A stretch of 64,000 nt of DNA from Mucilaginibacter rigui (GCF_014773275.1 NZ_JACWMW010000008.1:1-64000); one strand, 5' to 3'; positions 1 through 8,978 are shown, counted from the stretch's first letter. Notes: generated by a model from the letters alone, not told the origin. Numbers and translations: made by a program.

Positions 1-1
1 T

Positions 2-79
2 TGGGAAAGGCCACATCAGGGAATCAACGGTAAAAAACCTATCGATATGGTCTCCCTTACAACAAATAAAAATACCTAA
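2..79 (+). CDS. Possible C-terminal end of an integrase-type transposase (cut by window edge)
   Basis: Frame 2 is open from the window edge to a TAA at 77-79 and gives about 25 residues, including ERPHQGINGKKPID. The RPHQ-x-L/I-N-G-K-x-P pattern resembles the end of rve-type DDE integrase domains (IS3/IS481 groups), where a 'RPHQ' segment precedes a 'TP' motif. Only this tail is visible, so neither the family nor the intactness can be judged. A chance open frame of this length is quite possible. Confidence 0.3.
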   Translation, partial: WERPHQGINGKKPIDMVSLTTNKNT

Positions 80-218
80 TTCTGTTACCGAATTACTAAA
101 CCCTTACAGCAATGACGGTATGGCTTTATTTCCGTAGCTCCGCGACAAGCAAAACAGCTTCGGGCGAAAGCGGGCCAATGTTTATAGTGATACCTTAAAC
201 ATTAGACATGCCTGTTAT

Positions 219-643
219 CCGTTGGCTAAAGCCAACGGCAATGAATTTGCCTATCCGCTTCATTGCCGCCCCATTTATGGGGCGGATAACCAGCAATGAA
301 TTTGCCTATCCGCTTCGTTGCCGTCCCATTTATGGGGCGGATAACCAGCAATGAATTTGCCTATCCGCTCATTGCCGTCCCGCTTATGGGGCGGATAACC
401 AGCAATGAATTTGCCTATCCGCTTCATTGCCGTCCCATTTATGGGGCGGATAACCAGTAATGAATTTGCCTATCCGCCTCATTGCCGTCCCATTTATGGG
501 GCGGATAACCAGCAATGAATTTGCCTATCCGCTCATTGCCGTCCCATTTATGGAGCGGATAACCAGCAATGAATTTGCCTATCCGCTCATTGCCGTCCCA
601 TTTATGGGGCGGATAACCAGCCTGGTGCTTTTTGGCTTTAGCC
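219..643. repeat. Tandem array of seven 54/55-bp units inside a palindromic intergenic element (family A)
   Basis: Seven units start at 239, 294, 349, 403, 458, 513 and 567, and the last ends at 620. They are 54 or 55 bp and differ at only a few positions. Each carries a hairpin of the type TATCCGC / CCCATTTATGGG / GCGGATA. The array is framed on the left by CCGTTGGC-taaa-GCCAACGG (219-238) and on the right by GGCTTTAGCC (634-643). Single, non-expanded relatives of the whole element lie at 24388-24510 and 41652-41768, so the array is a local expansion of a dispersed element. There are no spacers between units, which excludes CRISPR. Open frames through it come from the 54-bp periodicity and are not genes. 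Confidence 0.9.
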
Positions 644-730
644 ACAATCTTATTTGTCCGCCCCGTCCACAACATCCGTACTCCCGGACGGACGGACAAA
701 ACATCTCCCTCAAACCAACGTTTAATTTAT

Positions 731-1498
731 ATGACTACCAACAGCACCACCCGTTTCAGCAACCGTGTAAACGATTACGTAAAATATCGCCCGGGCTACC
801 CTGCCCAGATCATCGGCTACCTGCAACAGCAATACAACCTCACCACTGATAAGCTGATAGGCGATATTGGCGCAGGCACAGGCATCTCTACCCAATTGTT
901 TTTAGAAGCCGGCTACCGCATAATTGCTATTGAACCCAACCAGCCCATGCGCGATAAAGCCATTGAACTGCTGGGCAACTGGCCTGGTTTTAAAGCCCAA
1001 AACGGCACCGCCGAAGACACGGGCCTTGCCACCGAAAGCATAGACGCGGTTATTGCCGGGCAGGCCTTCCATTGGTTTGATGCCGGGAAAACAAGAACAG
1101 AATTTGATCGAATCCTGAAACCAAACGGGTTAATAGCCCTGATATGGAACGAACGACGTACAGGCTCGGCCTTTGAGCAAGAATACGACGAGCTGATCAT
1201 CAAGCACGGTAAAGATTATGTACAGGTAGACCATCGCAACATCGATGCCGACCATATCGGCTCGTTTTTTAACCCGCAGCCCTGGCAGCTTAAAACCTTT
1301 TATAACGAGCAGATATTTAATTTTGATGGCCTTAAAGGGCGCTTAGCCTCCTCATCTTACATGCCAACAAAAGATGATGAAGGTTATGAAGCCATGATAA
1401 CTGACTTGCAGGCGTTATTTGATAAATACCAGCAAAACGGCAGTATCACTATCCAGTACGATACCAATGTGTACACCGGCATCGTAAAGCCTGCCTAA
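731..1498 (+). CDS. Class I SAM-dependent methyltransferase
   Basis: The product is about 255 residues. The glycine-rich SAM-binding motif I, DIGAGTGIST, is followed by the acidic end of strand beta-2 in AIEPNQPM, and a 'FHWFD' segment corresponds to the post-motif II region of the Methyltransf_11/25 group. The open frame extends upstream to 632, but that extension reads through the end of the repeat element. The ATG at 731 starts the conserved part and is preferred. The substrate cannot be told. The family includes small-molecule methylases acting on free acids, and the HWF motif is shared with trans-aconitate methyltransferase-like proteins. It stands alone, just downstream of the tandem array. 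Confidence 0.85.
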   Translation: MTTNSTTRFSNRVNDYVKYRPGYPAQIIGYLQQQYNLTTDKLIGDIGAGTGISTQLFLEAGYRIIAIEPNQPMRDKAIELLGNWPGFKAQNGTAEDTGLATESIDAVIAGQAFHWFDAGKTRTEFDRILKPNGLIALIWNERRTGSAFEQEYDELIIKHGKDYVQVDHRNIDADHIGSFFNPQPWQLKTFYNEQIFNFDGLKGRLASSSYMPTKDDEGYEAMITDLQALFDKYQQNGSITIQYDTNVYTGIVKPA

Positions 1499-1569
1499 TT
1501 TCTGAATATCCGTATGGCTTTCGGCTTTAAGCATTGTGCTTTTAGCTTTTATATAAGCATATTTACCCC

Positions 1570-2529
1570 ATGAAACGCCTTGTTGCTTTGGTTTTATCGG
1601 GGATAGTTGTGCTTACGCTTTGTTCGTCGTGGGGTTTCTTTGCGCATTATCGCATCAACAGGCTGGCGGTTTTTACACTTCCTAAGGGCATGGCAGGTTT
1701 TTACAGGGCCAATATCAATTTTATTACAGAACACGCCATAAGCGCCGATAAAAAGCGCTACGTAGATAGTACCGAAGCCCCTCACCATTTTTTCGACGCC
1801 GACCATTACGGCAAGCAACCCTTCAGGGATATGCCCCAGCATTGGGTTGATGCAGCAGCTAAATACAGCAGCGATACGCTAAATAAATATGGTACCGTTC
1901 CATGGGCCATTACATCAAACTATTACTGGCTGGTAAAGGCCTTTAAGGCGCACGATACCACAAGCATCCTGATAACATCGGCCAACCTTGCGCATTACCT
2001 GTCTGATGCCCACACGCCCCTTCACCTCACCCAAAACTACGACGGGCAGTTAACCAACCAGCAAGGCATCCATGCTCTTTGGGAAAGCCGCCTGCCCGAG
2101 CTTTTCAGCAACAGCTACAATTATAATGTGGGCAAGGCTAAATACATCAGTAACCCGCTGGCAGAGGCTTTTAAAATATGCCGAAGCTCATTTAAAAGTG
2201 TTGATACCGTAATAAGGGTTGAGCGCATGCTGAACAAAACCTTCCCTGCAGTAAACAAGTATGCTGTAGAGCAGCGGGGCAACCGCAAGGTAAAAGTATA
2301 TTCGGTAGCATATAGCAGGGCCTACCATAAACTGCTGCGGGGTATGGTGCAAAGGCAAATGCGGGCATCTATCCTCAGCGTGGGTAGCTTCTGGTTTTCG
2401 GCATGGGTTGATGCCGGCCAACCCGATTTAGACAAACTCATCGCGAAGCCGCTATCTATAGAAGAAAAACAACAACTTAATAAAGAAGAAGCTTTGTATA
2501 AAGCAGGTAAAGTGTTAGTTTTAAAATAG
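1570..2529 (+). CDS. Secreted zinc-dependent phospholipase C / S1-P1 nuclease-like protein
   Basis: This 319-residue protein has an N-terminal signal peptide (hydrophobic residues 3-19) ending at SS-W21. In the zinc phospholipase C/P1 nuclease fold the mature N-terminal Trp itself binds zinc, and W21 followed by H26 (WGFFAH) fits that rule. A later HYLSDAHTPLH block matches the H-x3-D-x-H zinc-ligand helix of the family. It probably hydrolyses phosphoesters (phospholipid or nucleic acid) in the periplasm or outside the cell; sequence alone does not decide which. The next gene starts 10 bp downstream and is probably cotranscribed. Confidence 0.8.
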   Translation: MKRLVALVLSGIVVLTLCSSWGFFAHYRINRLAVFTLPKGMAGFYRANINFITEHAISADKKRYVDSTEAPHHFFDADHYGKQPFRDMPQHWVDAAAKYSSDTLNKYGTVPWAITSNYYWLVKAFKAHDTTSILITSANLAHYLSDAHTPLHLTQNYDGQLTNQQGIHALWESRLPELFSNSYNYNVGKAKYISNPLAEAFKICRSSFKSVDTVIRVERMLNKTFPAVNKYAVEQRGNRKVKVYSVAYSRAYHKLLRGMVQRQMRASILSVGSFWFSAWVDAGQPDLDKLIAKPLSIEEKQQLNKEEALYKAGKVLVLK

Positions 2530-2539
2530 CATTAATTGA

Positions 2540-2974
2540 ATGAAAGCACTTCTCATTATACTGTTTTTTGCCTTTGCTGAATTGCTACAGGCAACCGCTC
2601 AGCAATCTCATAAAAAAGATGGTGGCCGGGTAGCCTTAGATAAGGTAAGTTCTTTGCCCGAGGTAAGAGATTTTTTGCGGGAATATCAAAACCGTAAAGC
2701 CATAGCTATACTTAACGGCTCGCCAGATAAGGATTCTAAATATTATTCGGTAAAGGTAGGCATAAGCGATATGGGCATGTTAAGCACTAACTTCAACTTT
2801 TACATTCACCCAAAAACCTATGAGATATTTTACGCTGATTACTTTACAGACCAGGGAGAACAAATTTTAACACTCACTCAGTGGCGCCGTTTCAGAAAAC
2901 TACCCGTTTGGCAAAAATGGCATTGCTACAACTACAAGGGCAAAAATTTAATAATTTACCCTTGCGAACCTTAA
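2540..2974 (+). CDS. Secreted protein of unknown function
   Basis: This 144-residue protein has a clear signal peptide (MKALLIILFFAFAELLQATAQ, probable cleavage after ATA or AQ). I do not recognise the mature domain. It is rich in aromatic and basic residues, with a Trp-rich end (QWRRFRKLPVWQKWHCYNY) and two cysteines near the C-terminus that could form a disulfide. It follows the phospholipase/nuclease-like gene by 10 bp on the same strand, so a shared transcript is likely. The gene downstream converges from the other strand. Confidence 0.7.
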   Translation: MKALLIILFFAFAELLQATAQQSHKKDGGRVALDKVSSLPEVRDFLREYQNRKAIAILNGSPDKDSKYYSVKVGISDMGMLSTNFNFYIHPKTYEIFYADYFTDQGEQILTLTQWRRFRKLPVWQKWHCYNYKGKNLIIYPCEP

Positions 2975-2987
2975 CAAGCCCTCCCCT

Positions 2988-3647
2988 TTATCGGGCAGGC
3001 TGACCTTTTTTGCTAACCTTATTTTTGATTATAGCGAATATGGGCGGTATAATAGATACCAATATAATGATGATAGCCACCAGCGAAAAGTTCTTTTCGA
3101 TAAACGGCACCTTACCAAACCAAAACCCGCAAAACAGGAAGATAAAGATCCATGTTACCCCGCCAATAATATTGTACAGGCTGTAGCGCGCAAATGGCAT
3201 ATGCCCTACCCCTGCCACAAAGGGGGCAACAGTACGTATGATGGGTACATAACGGCTAAATATAACCGCTTTGCCACCGTGCTTATCAAAAAAGGCTTTG
3301 GTTTGCAGGTAGTAGCTAAGTTTCAGGATCTTGTTTTCTTCTTTAAATACCCTTGCCCCCAAAAACTTACCTAACAGGTAATTTACCGTATTGCCGCTAA
3401 TGGCTGCAATGATGAGGATAACCGTAAGCAAATAAATATCCAGCCCCGATTTGCCGCCTGCAATTAGCGCACCCGCAGCAAACAGCAGTGAATCACCTGG
3501 CAGGAACGGGGTTACTACAAAACCGGTTTCGGCAAATATGATGATAAACAGTATGAGGTAGGTCCACCCCTGGTATTCGCTGGTTATTTGTACCAGGTGT
3601 TTATCAATATGTAAAATAAAATCGATGATGCTGTGTATGAATTCCAA
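2988..3647 (-). CDS. DedA family membrane protein
   Basis: This 219-residue polytopic protein has the DedA/SNARE-associated hallmarks. These are an early acidic residue in a membrane-dipping segment (FAETGFVVTPFLPGDSLLFAAG, split by PFLPGDS) and the R-x3-P-x-(I/V)-R motif (SRYVPIIRT) followed by VAGVGHMPFARY. About five hydrophobic segments are visible. DedA proteins support membrane homeostasis, and members of the family are proposed to scramble or recycle lipid carriers using proton motive force. The C-terminus is short and basic. It is converged on by the secreted-protein gene, with a gap of only 13 bp and no obvious hairpin between them. Confidence 0.9.
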   Translation of the reverse strand: MEFIHSIIDFILHIDKHLVQITSEYQGWTYLILFIIIFAETGFVVTPFLPGDSLLFAAGALIAGGKSGLDIYLLTVILIIAAISGNTVNYLLGKFLGARVFKEENKILKLSYYLQTKAFFDKHGGKAVIFSRYVPIIRTVAPFVAGVGHMPFARYSLYNIIGGVTWIFIFLFCGFWFGKVPFIEKNFSLVAIIIILVSIIPPIFAIIKNKVSKKGQPAR

Positions 3648-3696
3648 GGCTTTAAAATTTTAGCAAAAATATAAAGATAAAACACATACCCAACCA

Positions 3697-4446
3697 TTAA
3701 TATGTTGTACCGGGCGGCAAAGAGTTTAAAATGATGTTTGCACCGTAGGCAGCGGTATCTGTTTTGCTGGCCAGGCCATAAAAATACATGGTATACAATT
3801 TGCCATCGAGCACAGTAAAGTTGCTTAAACCCGATAAAACTGTAGTGGGTGCGTTTGTAGCTGCAACATTAAGGTTATAACTACCTGCTGTTAGCTCAAG
3901 ATAGTCGGTTACTTGCTTGTATTTTACATCCTTGAAGGCAACAGTTGCGTTAGCAGTTAAGTCAAGGCCAATTGTGCCGGGCGATGCATTTACAAATCTT
4001 ATTTTCCCCCTGCCGTTAGCAGGCACGCTGCCGGTATCAACAGTTAATATGGAGGTTAAGGAGCTATCGTTGCGCAAACCGGTAACAAACCATGTATAAG
4101 GCACTTTTGGTTGTATTTTCGCCTGTAAGGTTAGCAGGTTTGTGGGGTTTACACCATTTGTTGTTTGCGCCGTCCTGATCTGATAAGGCGTATCAATGGC
4201 GTTTATGAGAAAATACCCCGAAGCCAGAGGGTAAGAGTACGCATTTGTACCTTGTTTTATATAAAATGCATACAAATTAAATGGCTGTATATCCGGGCTC
4301 AAATTTACTATTTGCATGCGGGCATTTGAATTACTGCCAACACTTACCCCACTTTTACCACATGAAACAAGCATGGGTATAACCATTATACCTATAATAA
4401 ATACCCACAAATAAAGTAACAGGCGGCTTTTATTGTTATTAGTCAT
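3697..4446 (-). CDS. DUF4397-domain lipoprotein (second gene of pair)
   Basis: This 249-residue protein has a basic N-terminus, a hydrophobic stretch and the lipobox MLVSC (C29), so it should be a lipoprotein. The body shows two beta-rich repeats of the DUF4397 type. The repeat signature is an opening 'vNLSPDIQPFNLYA' or 'RFVNASPGTIGLDL', followed later by YLELTAGSYNL. DUF4397 proteins are common envelope proteins in Bacteroidota; their function is unknown to me. It lies 6 bp downstream of a paralogue in the same orientation, so the two should be cotranscribed. Confidence 0.8.
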   Translation of the reverse strand: MTNNNKSRLLLYLWVFIIGIMVIPMLVSCGKSGVSVGSNSNARMQIVNLSPDIQPFNLYAFYIKQGTNAYSYPLASGYFLINAIDTPYQIRTAQTTNGVNPTNLLTLQAKIQPKVPYTWFVTGLRNDSSLTSILTVDTGSVPANGRGKIRFVNASPGTIGLDLTANATVAFKDVKYKQVTDYLELTAGSYNLNVAATNAPTTVLSGLSNFTVLDGKLYTMYFYGLASKTDTAAYGANIILNSLPPGTTY

Positions 4447-4452
4447 TTACTA

Positions 4453-5127
4453 TTATCTATTAATTATTAAACCGGTACCTGATATGGCAGGTGCATCTGT
4501 AGCCATTAACGCACCTTTTGTAAAAAGTGTATAAGCACGGTTTAACTGCAGTACACGCGGTTCGTTTATAAGCACATTCCCGGTTGCTACATCAACAACT
4601 TTTATTTGTTTTAAACCCGGTGTTACATGAAGATAATCGGAAACCGATTTAAATTTCGCATTTGCAAATGCGACCGTATCATTCATTAAAATTTTCACTT
4701 CACCCATCCTGGGCGATGTATGCACAAAACGTATCATGGTAAGCGTATCAACGCTTTGTAAGGTATCAACTACGGTAAAGGTATTTGCAGACGTATTATC
4801 TGTTACGAAAAAAGAATATACTTTTCCGGTATCTACAGGTAGTACCAAATTAAATAAAATGTTTGGGTTACGGTCCTTCTTAACCTCGTAGTTTTGCTCG
4901 CCCAGCGGGGTTGTCAGATATCCTGTTGATGCTAATGGATATGAAGCAGCAGTTGTGTTTAGCCGGCTGCCGTTAACATAAAAGTTAATGGTATCTGCAC
5001 TGGCATTTACAAAGTTAATACTGGTTTTTAAAGGCGTTGCAGGGGCGGCATCATTCCCTTTTTTGCAGGATGCAATAACTATAACACCAATAAAACCGAT
5101 AAAAACGGACAACTTAAATTTCATCAT
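4453..5127 (-). CDS. DUF4397-domain lipoprotein (first gene of pair)
   Basis: This 224-residue protein has a lipobox (VIASC, C21) followed by KKGND, typical of an exported lipoprotein. The mature part shows the same double DUF4397 layout as the next gene: INFVNASADTINFYVNG early, then MIRFVHTSPRMGEVKI and DYLHVTPGLKQI. The two genes look like a diverged tandem duplication. The dnaN terminator lies between this gene's start and dnaN, so the pair should have its own promoter, which I could not place with confidence. Confidence 0.8.
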   Translation of the reverse strand: MMKFKLSVFIGFIGVIVIASCKKGNDAAPATPLKTSINFVNASADTINFYVNGSRLNTTAASYPLASTGYLTTPLGEQNYEVKKDRNPNILFNLVLPVDTGKVYSFFVTDNTSANTFTVVDTLQSVDTLTMIRFVHTSPRMGEVKILMNDTVAFANAKFKSVSDYLHVTPGLKQIKVVDVATGNVLINEPRVLQLNRAYTLFTKGALMATDAPAISGTGLIINR

Positions 5128-5181
5128 ATAAAAGCAGATGCTATATAACTCAATTATAACAGGTTTTGTTATAAGGCGAAC

Positions 5182-5213
5182 AAAAAAGTCCGGCTTTTTT
5201 GCCGGACTTTTTT
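5182..5213 (-). terminator. Intrinsic terminator of dnaN
   Basis: A perfect stem of AAGTCCGGC paired with GCCGGACTT has a six-T loop and is flanked by A and T runs on both sides. On the minus strand it follows the dnaN stop by about 85 bp. It could also work on the plus strand, but no plus-strand gene runs into it. Confidence 0.85.
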
Positions 5214-5296
5214 GGGGTTAGTAGTGAGTAATTTGTTGGTAATTAGTTATATACAAGCGATAACCACTCACCAATAACTATTCACCCCTCACTAAT

Positions 5297-6421
5297 TTAT
5301 GCGTAGCTGTTAAGCATTACCGGCATTACCAGCATCAGTACATCTTCGTTCTCGTCGCCGCCTTGTGGGAGCAATAAGCCCGCACGGTTAGGGGTCGACA
5401 TCTCTAAAGATACTTCTTCGCAGCTTAAATTCTTTAACATTTCTATCAGGAAACGGGCGTTGAAGCCTATCTCCATATCCTCACCTTCGTACTGGCAGCT
5501 TAAACGCTCGTGCGCTTCATTGGCAAAATCAATATCTTCTGATGATATATTAAGTTCGCTGCCGTTTATTTTTAACCTAACCTGGTGAGTAGTTTTGTTG
5601 GCATAGATGGCTACACGGTTAAGTGAACCCAGGAATGCTAAACGATCAATAGATAATTTATTAGGGTTTTCTTTAGGGATAACCGCTTCGTAATCAGGGT
5701 AGCGTTCATCTATCAGGCGGCAAACCAAATTGATGTTGCCAAACTTAAAGAAAGCGCTTGTGCTGTTATATTCTACAGATACGTTAACATCATCTGCCGG
5801 CAAAGCACTTTTAAGCAATGTTAACGCCTTTTTAGGCAATATGAATGATGTAGTGCTGTCTGCCCTGGCATCCTTACGGCGGTAACGTACCAGTTTGTGG
5901 GCATCGGTAGCTACAAAGGTTAGGTGCTGGCTGCTTAACTGGCAAAATACGCCTGTCATGGCGGGGCGTAACTCATCGTTACTAACAGCAAATATGGTTT
6001 TATTGATAGCCTCGCCCAGTACAGATGCTGGCAGGTTTACTGACGATGCGTTCTCAACAACGGGTATCTTCGGGAAATCCTCACCGTTTTCGCCGCTAAG
6101 TTTGTATTTACCGTCGCCCGCGCTTATTTCAATAGCAAAGGTGCTGTCATCAACAGAGAAAGCCACCGGCTGCTCAGGTAACGATTTAAGGGTATCTAAC
6201 AAGATACGCGATGGTATAGCAATACGGCCATTTTCTTTAGCCTCAACAGCCAGCGATGTGGTCATGCTGGTTTGCAGGTCGGTAGCAGAAATGGTTAAGT
6301 TCCCGTCTTTAATCTCGAACAAAAAGTTTTCCAGTATAGGCAATACGGTGCTGTTGCTTAACGCGCCACTTACCGCCTGTAATTGCTTGAGTAGTGTTGA
6401 TGTGGAAACAATAAATCTCAT
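5297..6421 (-). CDS. dnaN: DNA polymerase III sliding clamp, beta subunit
   Basis: This 374-residue protein has the usual length and three-domain layout of DnaN. It starts MRFIVSTSTLLKQLQAVSGAL, with the conserved LPILENFLFEI of domain 1. It also has the central 'DERYPDYEAVIPKEN' motif and a C-terminal VLMLVMPVMLNSYA, equivalent to the MPMRL end that forms part of the peptide-binding pocket. The homodimeric ring tethers the replicative polymerase to DNA. It sits immediately downstream of the gldFG fusion, with a gap of 36 bp that holds a possible -7 box. The delta clamp-loader subunit is also in this window (56.0-57.1 kb). Confidence 0.97.
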   Translation of the reverse strand: MRFIVSTSTLLKQLQAVSGALSNSTVLPILENFLFEIKDGNLTISATDLQTSMTTSLAVEAKENGRIAIPSRILLDTLKSLPEQPVAFSVDDSTFAIEISAGDGKYKLSGENGEDFPKIPVVENASSVNLPASVLGEAINKTIFAVSNDELRPAMTGVFCQLSSQHLTFVATDAHKLVRYRRKDARADSTTSFILPKKALTLLKSALPADDVNVSVEYNSTSAFFKFGNINLVCRLIDERYPDYEAVIPKENPNKLSIDRLAFLGSLNRVAIYANKTTHQVRLKINGSELNISSEDIDFANEAHERLSCQYEGEDMEIGFNARFLIEMLKNLSCEEVSLEMSTPNRAGLLLPQGGDENEDVLMLVMPVMLNSYA

Positions 6422-6443
6422 GATGTTATTAACGTTTATCTAC

Positions 6444-6451
6444 CAAAAGTA
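6444..6451 (-). promoter_or_regulatory. Possible -7 box for dnaN
   Basis: On the minus strand the sequence reads TACTTTTG, an exact match to the Bacteroidota -7 consensus TAnnTTTG, ending 22 bp before the dnaN ATG. No good -33 TTG is visible at the right spacing inside the end of gldFG, so this is tentative. Confidence 0.35.
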
Positions 6452-6457
6452 TAAAAT

Positions 6458-8869
6458 TTAATGAGCATACTTTCGCTTACGGTTATAATGTTGAAAAATA
6501 GCAAATATTAACACTATCCCTATGGGGGCAATATTATTTACCAATTGCCAAAACAGCTTCTCCTGGCGTATGCGGGCACGGTTAAGCAGGCGGATCTGGA
6601 TCTCTTTACTCCGCAGCGATATCAGGCCCGAATCATCGGCCATGTAATCGGCAATGTTGAGCAGCAGGTTTTTGTTGCCGTAACTTTGCTGGGTATACCT
6701 GTCGTACCCCAGCGGGAACGGTGAACCATCTGAGCCTACCTGGTTGCGCAAAATATCGCCATCGCTCAGTACCACCATTTTTGTGGGTTTGCTTTGGGCC
6801 AATACGTTTATCTTCTCTGTTAAGCCTTCGGGCAGGGGCCTGTTCCTGAAATCGGATACGAAATCCCCTTCCAGCAACACCCCGGTAATTTTAGGGTTGC
6901 TTTGAAAATCCTTTGGCTTGGGCTCGTCCTGCAATGCCTGTAACGACAACATATGCGGGGCAGACAGCTTTTTGTTATACGGCGATGAGGTAAGCAGGAT
7001 GGTTTTTTCTATGTTTTTTGTTTCCAGCAGGTCAATAGTGCTGGCAAACTGGCTGGTAATACCATCAAGATTTTTTACGATAGGGTGTTTGGACATAGGC
7101 AGGTAAACCGGGTAATATAGCCATTGCAGCAACTGGATCTGCGCCTGCCCGCCGACATTGCCCGTGGTAACGGGTATGGCAGAGCAGTTCATATCGGCAA
7201 TCAGGTCATAGTTAATGCGCACACCGTAACGAAACAACTGGTCATCGAGGTTGAGTTGCTTGTTAAAGGCCAGTTGCTCGCCTCCGTGCCCACGCAGGCT
7301 ATCCAGTTCGGCGCTTACCTGGTCAATAGCCCAAAGCACACGGCCACCACGCATAATGTACTGGTCGAGCTTAAACTTTTCCAGTTCGGTAAAAGCCTTA
7401 TCGGGTTTTGGTATTACCAACAGGCTAACTTTGGCCAGGCTATCAAAAGGGATGCTTGTTAAATTAACACGGCCAACTAAATAGCCGTCGCTTAATGATC
7501 GCATAGCATCGGCTAATTGCAGGTCGGTTAGTTCATTATGCCCCTCGGTAAAGCCTATGCGCTGTTTGCCGCCGCTGGTCACTTTTTTTATGGCCGATGT
7601 AAAGGCGTATTCCAGGTTTTGGATGGAATTATTCAGCACCTCATCGGGCGAAAGGCTCATGCTGCTTTGCGATTGCAGCAGTTTAACGGGGATGCTTTTA
7701 TTACCATAGGTTACCAGCGCAAACGGGAAGATCACTTTTTGCGAAACACCATCGTCAGTTTTAACACTCAGGTTTTGTGCTTCAATGCCTTTGGCTTCCA
7801 GGTCGTCATACACCTGCTTTTGCTGATCTTCGGCAACGCCTTTAAGCGGGTCGGTAAATTTAAATTGCAGTTCGCTATGACTATAGGCCTGTAAATCGGC
7901 CAGCATGTCTTTAACCGATGTTTGCAGCCTTTTCATCCCCCCGGGGAAGTTATCGCCCTGCAAATAAACGGTTACATTTACGGTATTTGGCAGGCCGCCC
8001 ATCACCTTACGGCTAACGGGCGATATAGTGAAGCGTTTCTCTTTTGTAAAATCGAACCGGGTGAAGATCTTATCAGACAGTACGGTTACCGCCGTTAGCG
8101 AAAACAGGATCCCCATGGTGCTTAAAAAAGCAGTATTGACAAATTTACGCCCGTTTTGCTTATACAGCACAAAAAGCGTAACCCAGATGAAAAAAGCATC
8201 CAGGACCAGGAAGTACATCAAATCGCGGGTATCAAGCACCCCGCGGCTGATAGATTGATAATGCTCTGTAATGCCTAACCCCTGCAGGCCCAGGTTTTGC
8301 AGCGACAAGATGGTACTCAGCGAATCGAACCCGCTGTAAAAAAAGAAACTTAAAAAAACAGCTATGGTAAAGGCTATTACCTGGTTTTTACTTACCGACG
8401 ATGCAAACAAACCAATAGCCGTAAACAACGAACCTAACAGGAACAAACCGATGTACGAGCCTATAACCGCGCCGGTATCAATATTGCCCTGCGGTGTACC
8501 CAATGTGTACACGCTGAAATAATATACAAGGGTTGGCAGCAATGCAAAAAGTACAATTATTACGCCGGCAAAATATTTACCCAACACTATTTGCAGGCTT
8601 GTTAGGGGGCGTGTAAGTAAAAGCTCGAAAGTACCCTCTCTCCGCTCCTCGGCAAGCGAACGCATGGTAATAGCAGGCACCAAAAACATAAATAAATAAG
8701 GCGCGGTGCTAAAAAGGCTGTCTAAGCCTGCATAACCGTATGCCAGTATACTGGTATCGGGGAACACCCACAAAAACAAACCTAAAACAAGCAGGAAAAC
8801 ACCAATGGTAATATAGGCCACCAGCGAACTAAGGTATGTTGTGATCTCTTTTTTGAGGATACTAAGCAC
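6458..8869 (-). CDS. GldF-GldG fusion: ABC permease joined to gliding-associated periplasmic domain
   Basis: This 803-residue protein combines two gliding ABC components. Residues 1 to about 240 form a six-segment ABC-2 permease like GldF, including the cytoplasmic EERREGTFELLLTRPLT motif. From about 245 there is a further transmembrane segment. It is followed by a long GldG-like extracytoplasmic region (FTKEKRFTISPVSRKVMGGLPNTV, a DUF4350/ABC_transp_aux domain) ending in a final transmembrane helix with a basic tail. In Flavobacterium GldF and GldG are separate proteins that work with the ATPase GldA and are needed for, or support, gliding. Here gldA lies 0.8 kb upstream on the same strand, separated by a beta-barrel gene. 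Start: ATG at 8869. Confidence 0.85.
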   Translation of the reverse strand: MLSILKKEITTYLSSLVAYITIGVFLLVLGLFLWVFPDTSILAYGYAGLDSLFSTAPYLFMFLVPAITMRSLAEERREGTFELLLTRPLTSLQIVLGKYFAGVIIVLFALLPTLVYYFSVYTLGTPQGNIDTGAVIGSYIGLFLLGSLFTAIGLFASSVSKNQVIAFTIAVFLSFFFYSGFDSLSTILSLQNLGLQGLGITEHYQSISRGVLDTRDLMYFLVLDAFFIWVTLFVLYKQNGRKFVNTAFLSTMGILFSLTAVTVLSDKIFTRFDFTKEKRFTISPVSRKVMGGLPNTVNVTVYLQGDNFPGGMKRLQTSVKDMLADLQAYSHSELQFKFTDPLKGVAEDQQKQVYDDLEAKGIEAQNLSVKTDDGVSQKVIFPFALVTYGNKSIPVKLLQSQSSMSLSPDEVLNNSIQNLEYAFTSAIKKVTSGGKQRIGFTEGHNELTDLQLADAMRSLSDGYLVGRVNLTSIPFDSLAKVSLLVIPKPDKAFTELEKFKLDQYIMRGGRVLWAIDQVSAELDSLRGHGGEQLAFNKQLNLDDQLFRYGVRINYDLIADMNCSAIPVTTGNVGGQAQIQLLQWLYYPVYLPMSKHPIVKNLDGITSQFASTIDLLETKNIEKTILLTSSPYNKKLSAPHMLSLQALQDEPKPKDFQSNPKITGVLLEGDFVSDFRNRPLPEGLTEKINVLAQSKPTKMVVLSDGDILRNQVGSDGSPFPLGYDRYTQQSYGNKNLLLNIADYMADDSGLISLRSKEIQIRLLNRARIRQEKLFWQLVNNIAPIGIVLIFAIFQHYNRKRKYAH

Positions 8870-8946
8870 AGGATATGTTTATAAAATGCCGAAATTACAA
8901 TATTAATAAGCTAATATAAAGCAATGCCTTACAAAATTGAAGGCAT

Positions 8947-8978
8947 AAAAAAACCCGGGATACATATCCCGGGTTTTT
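8947..8978 (-). terminator. Intrinsic terminator after the beta-barrel gene
   Basis: The stem CCCGGGAT/ATCCCGGG has an ACAT loop and is bordered by A7 and T5, so it can work in both directions. It lies 22 bp downstream of the outer-membrane protein gene ending at 9000, which means gldFG needs its own promoter. Confidence 0.85.

Noticed and set aside
239..620. Regular repeats that might suggest a CRISPR array
   Set aside because: The 54/55-bp units are contiguous with no unique spacers, no cas genes are nearby, and the unit is a known dispersed palindrome in this window.
439..849. Open frames on both strands with an 18-residue repeat (AYPLIAVPFMGRITSNEF)
   Set aside because: They follow from 54-bp periodicity of the tandem array; the 55-bp units break the frame in the earlier copies and there is no start context or conserved product.
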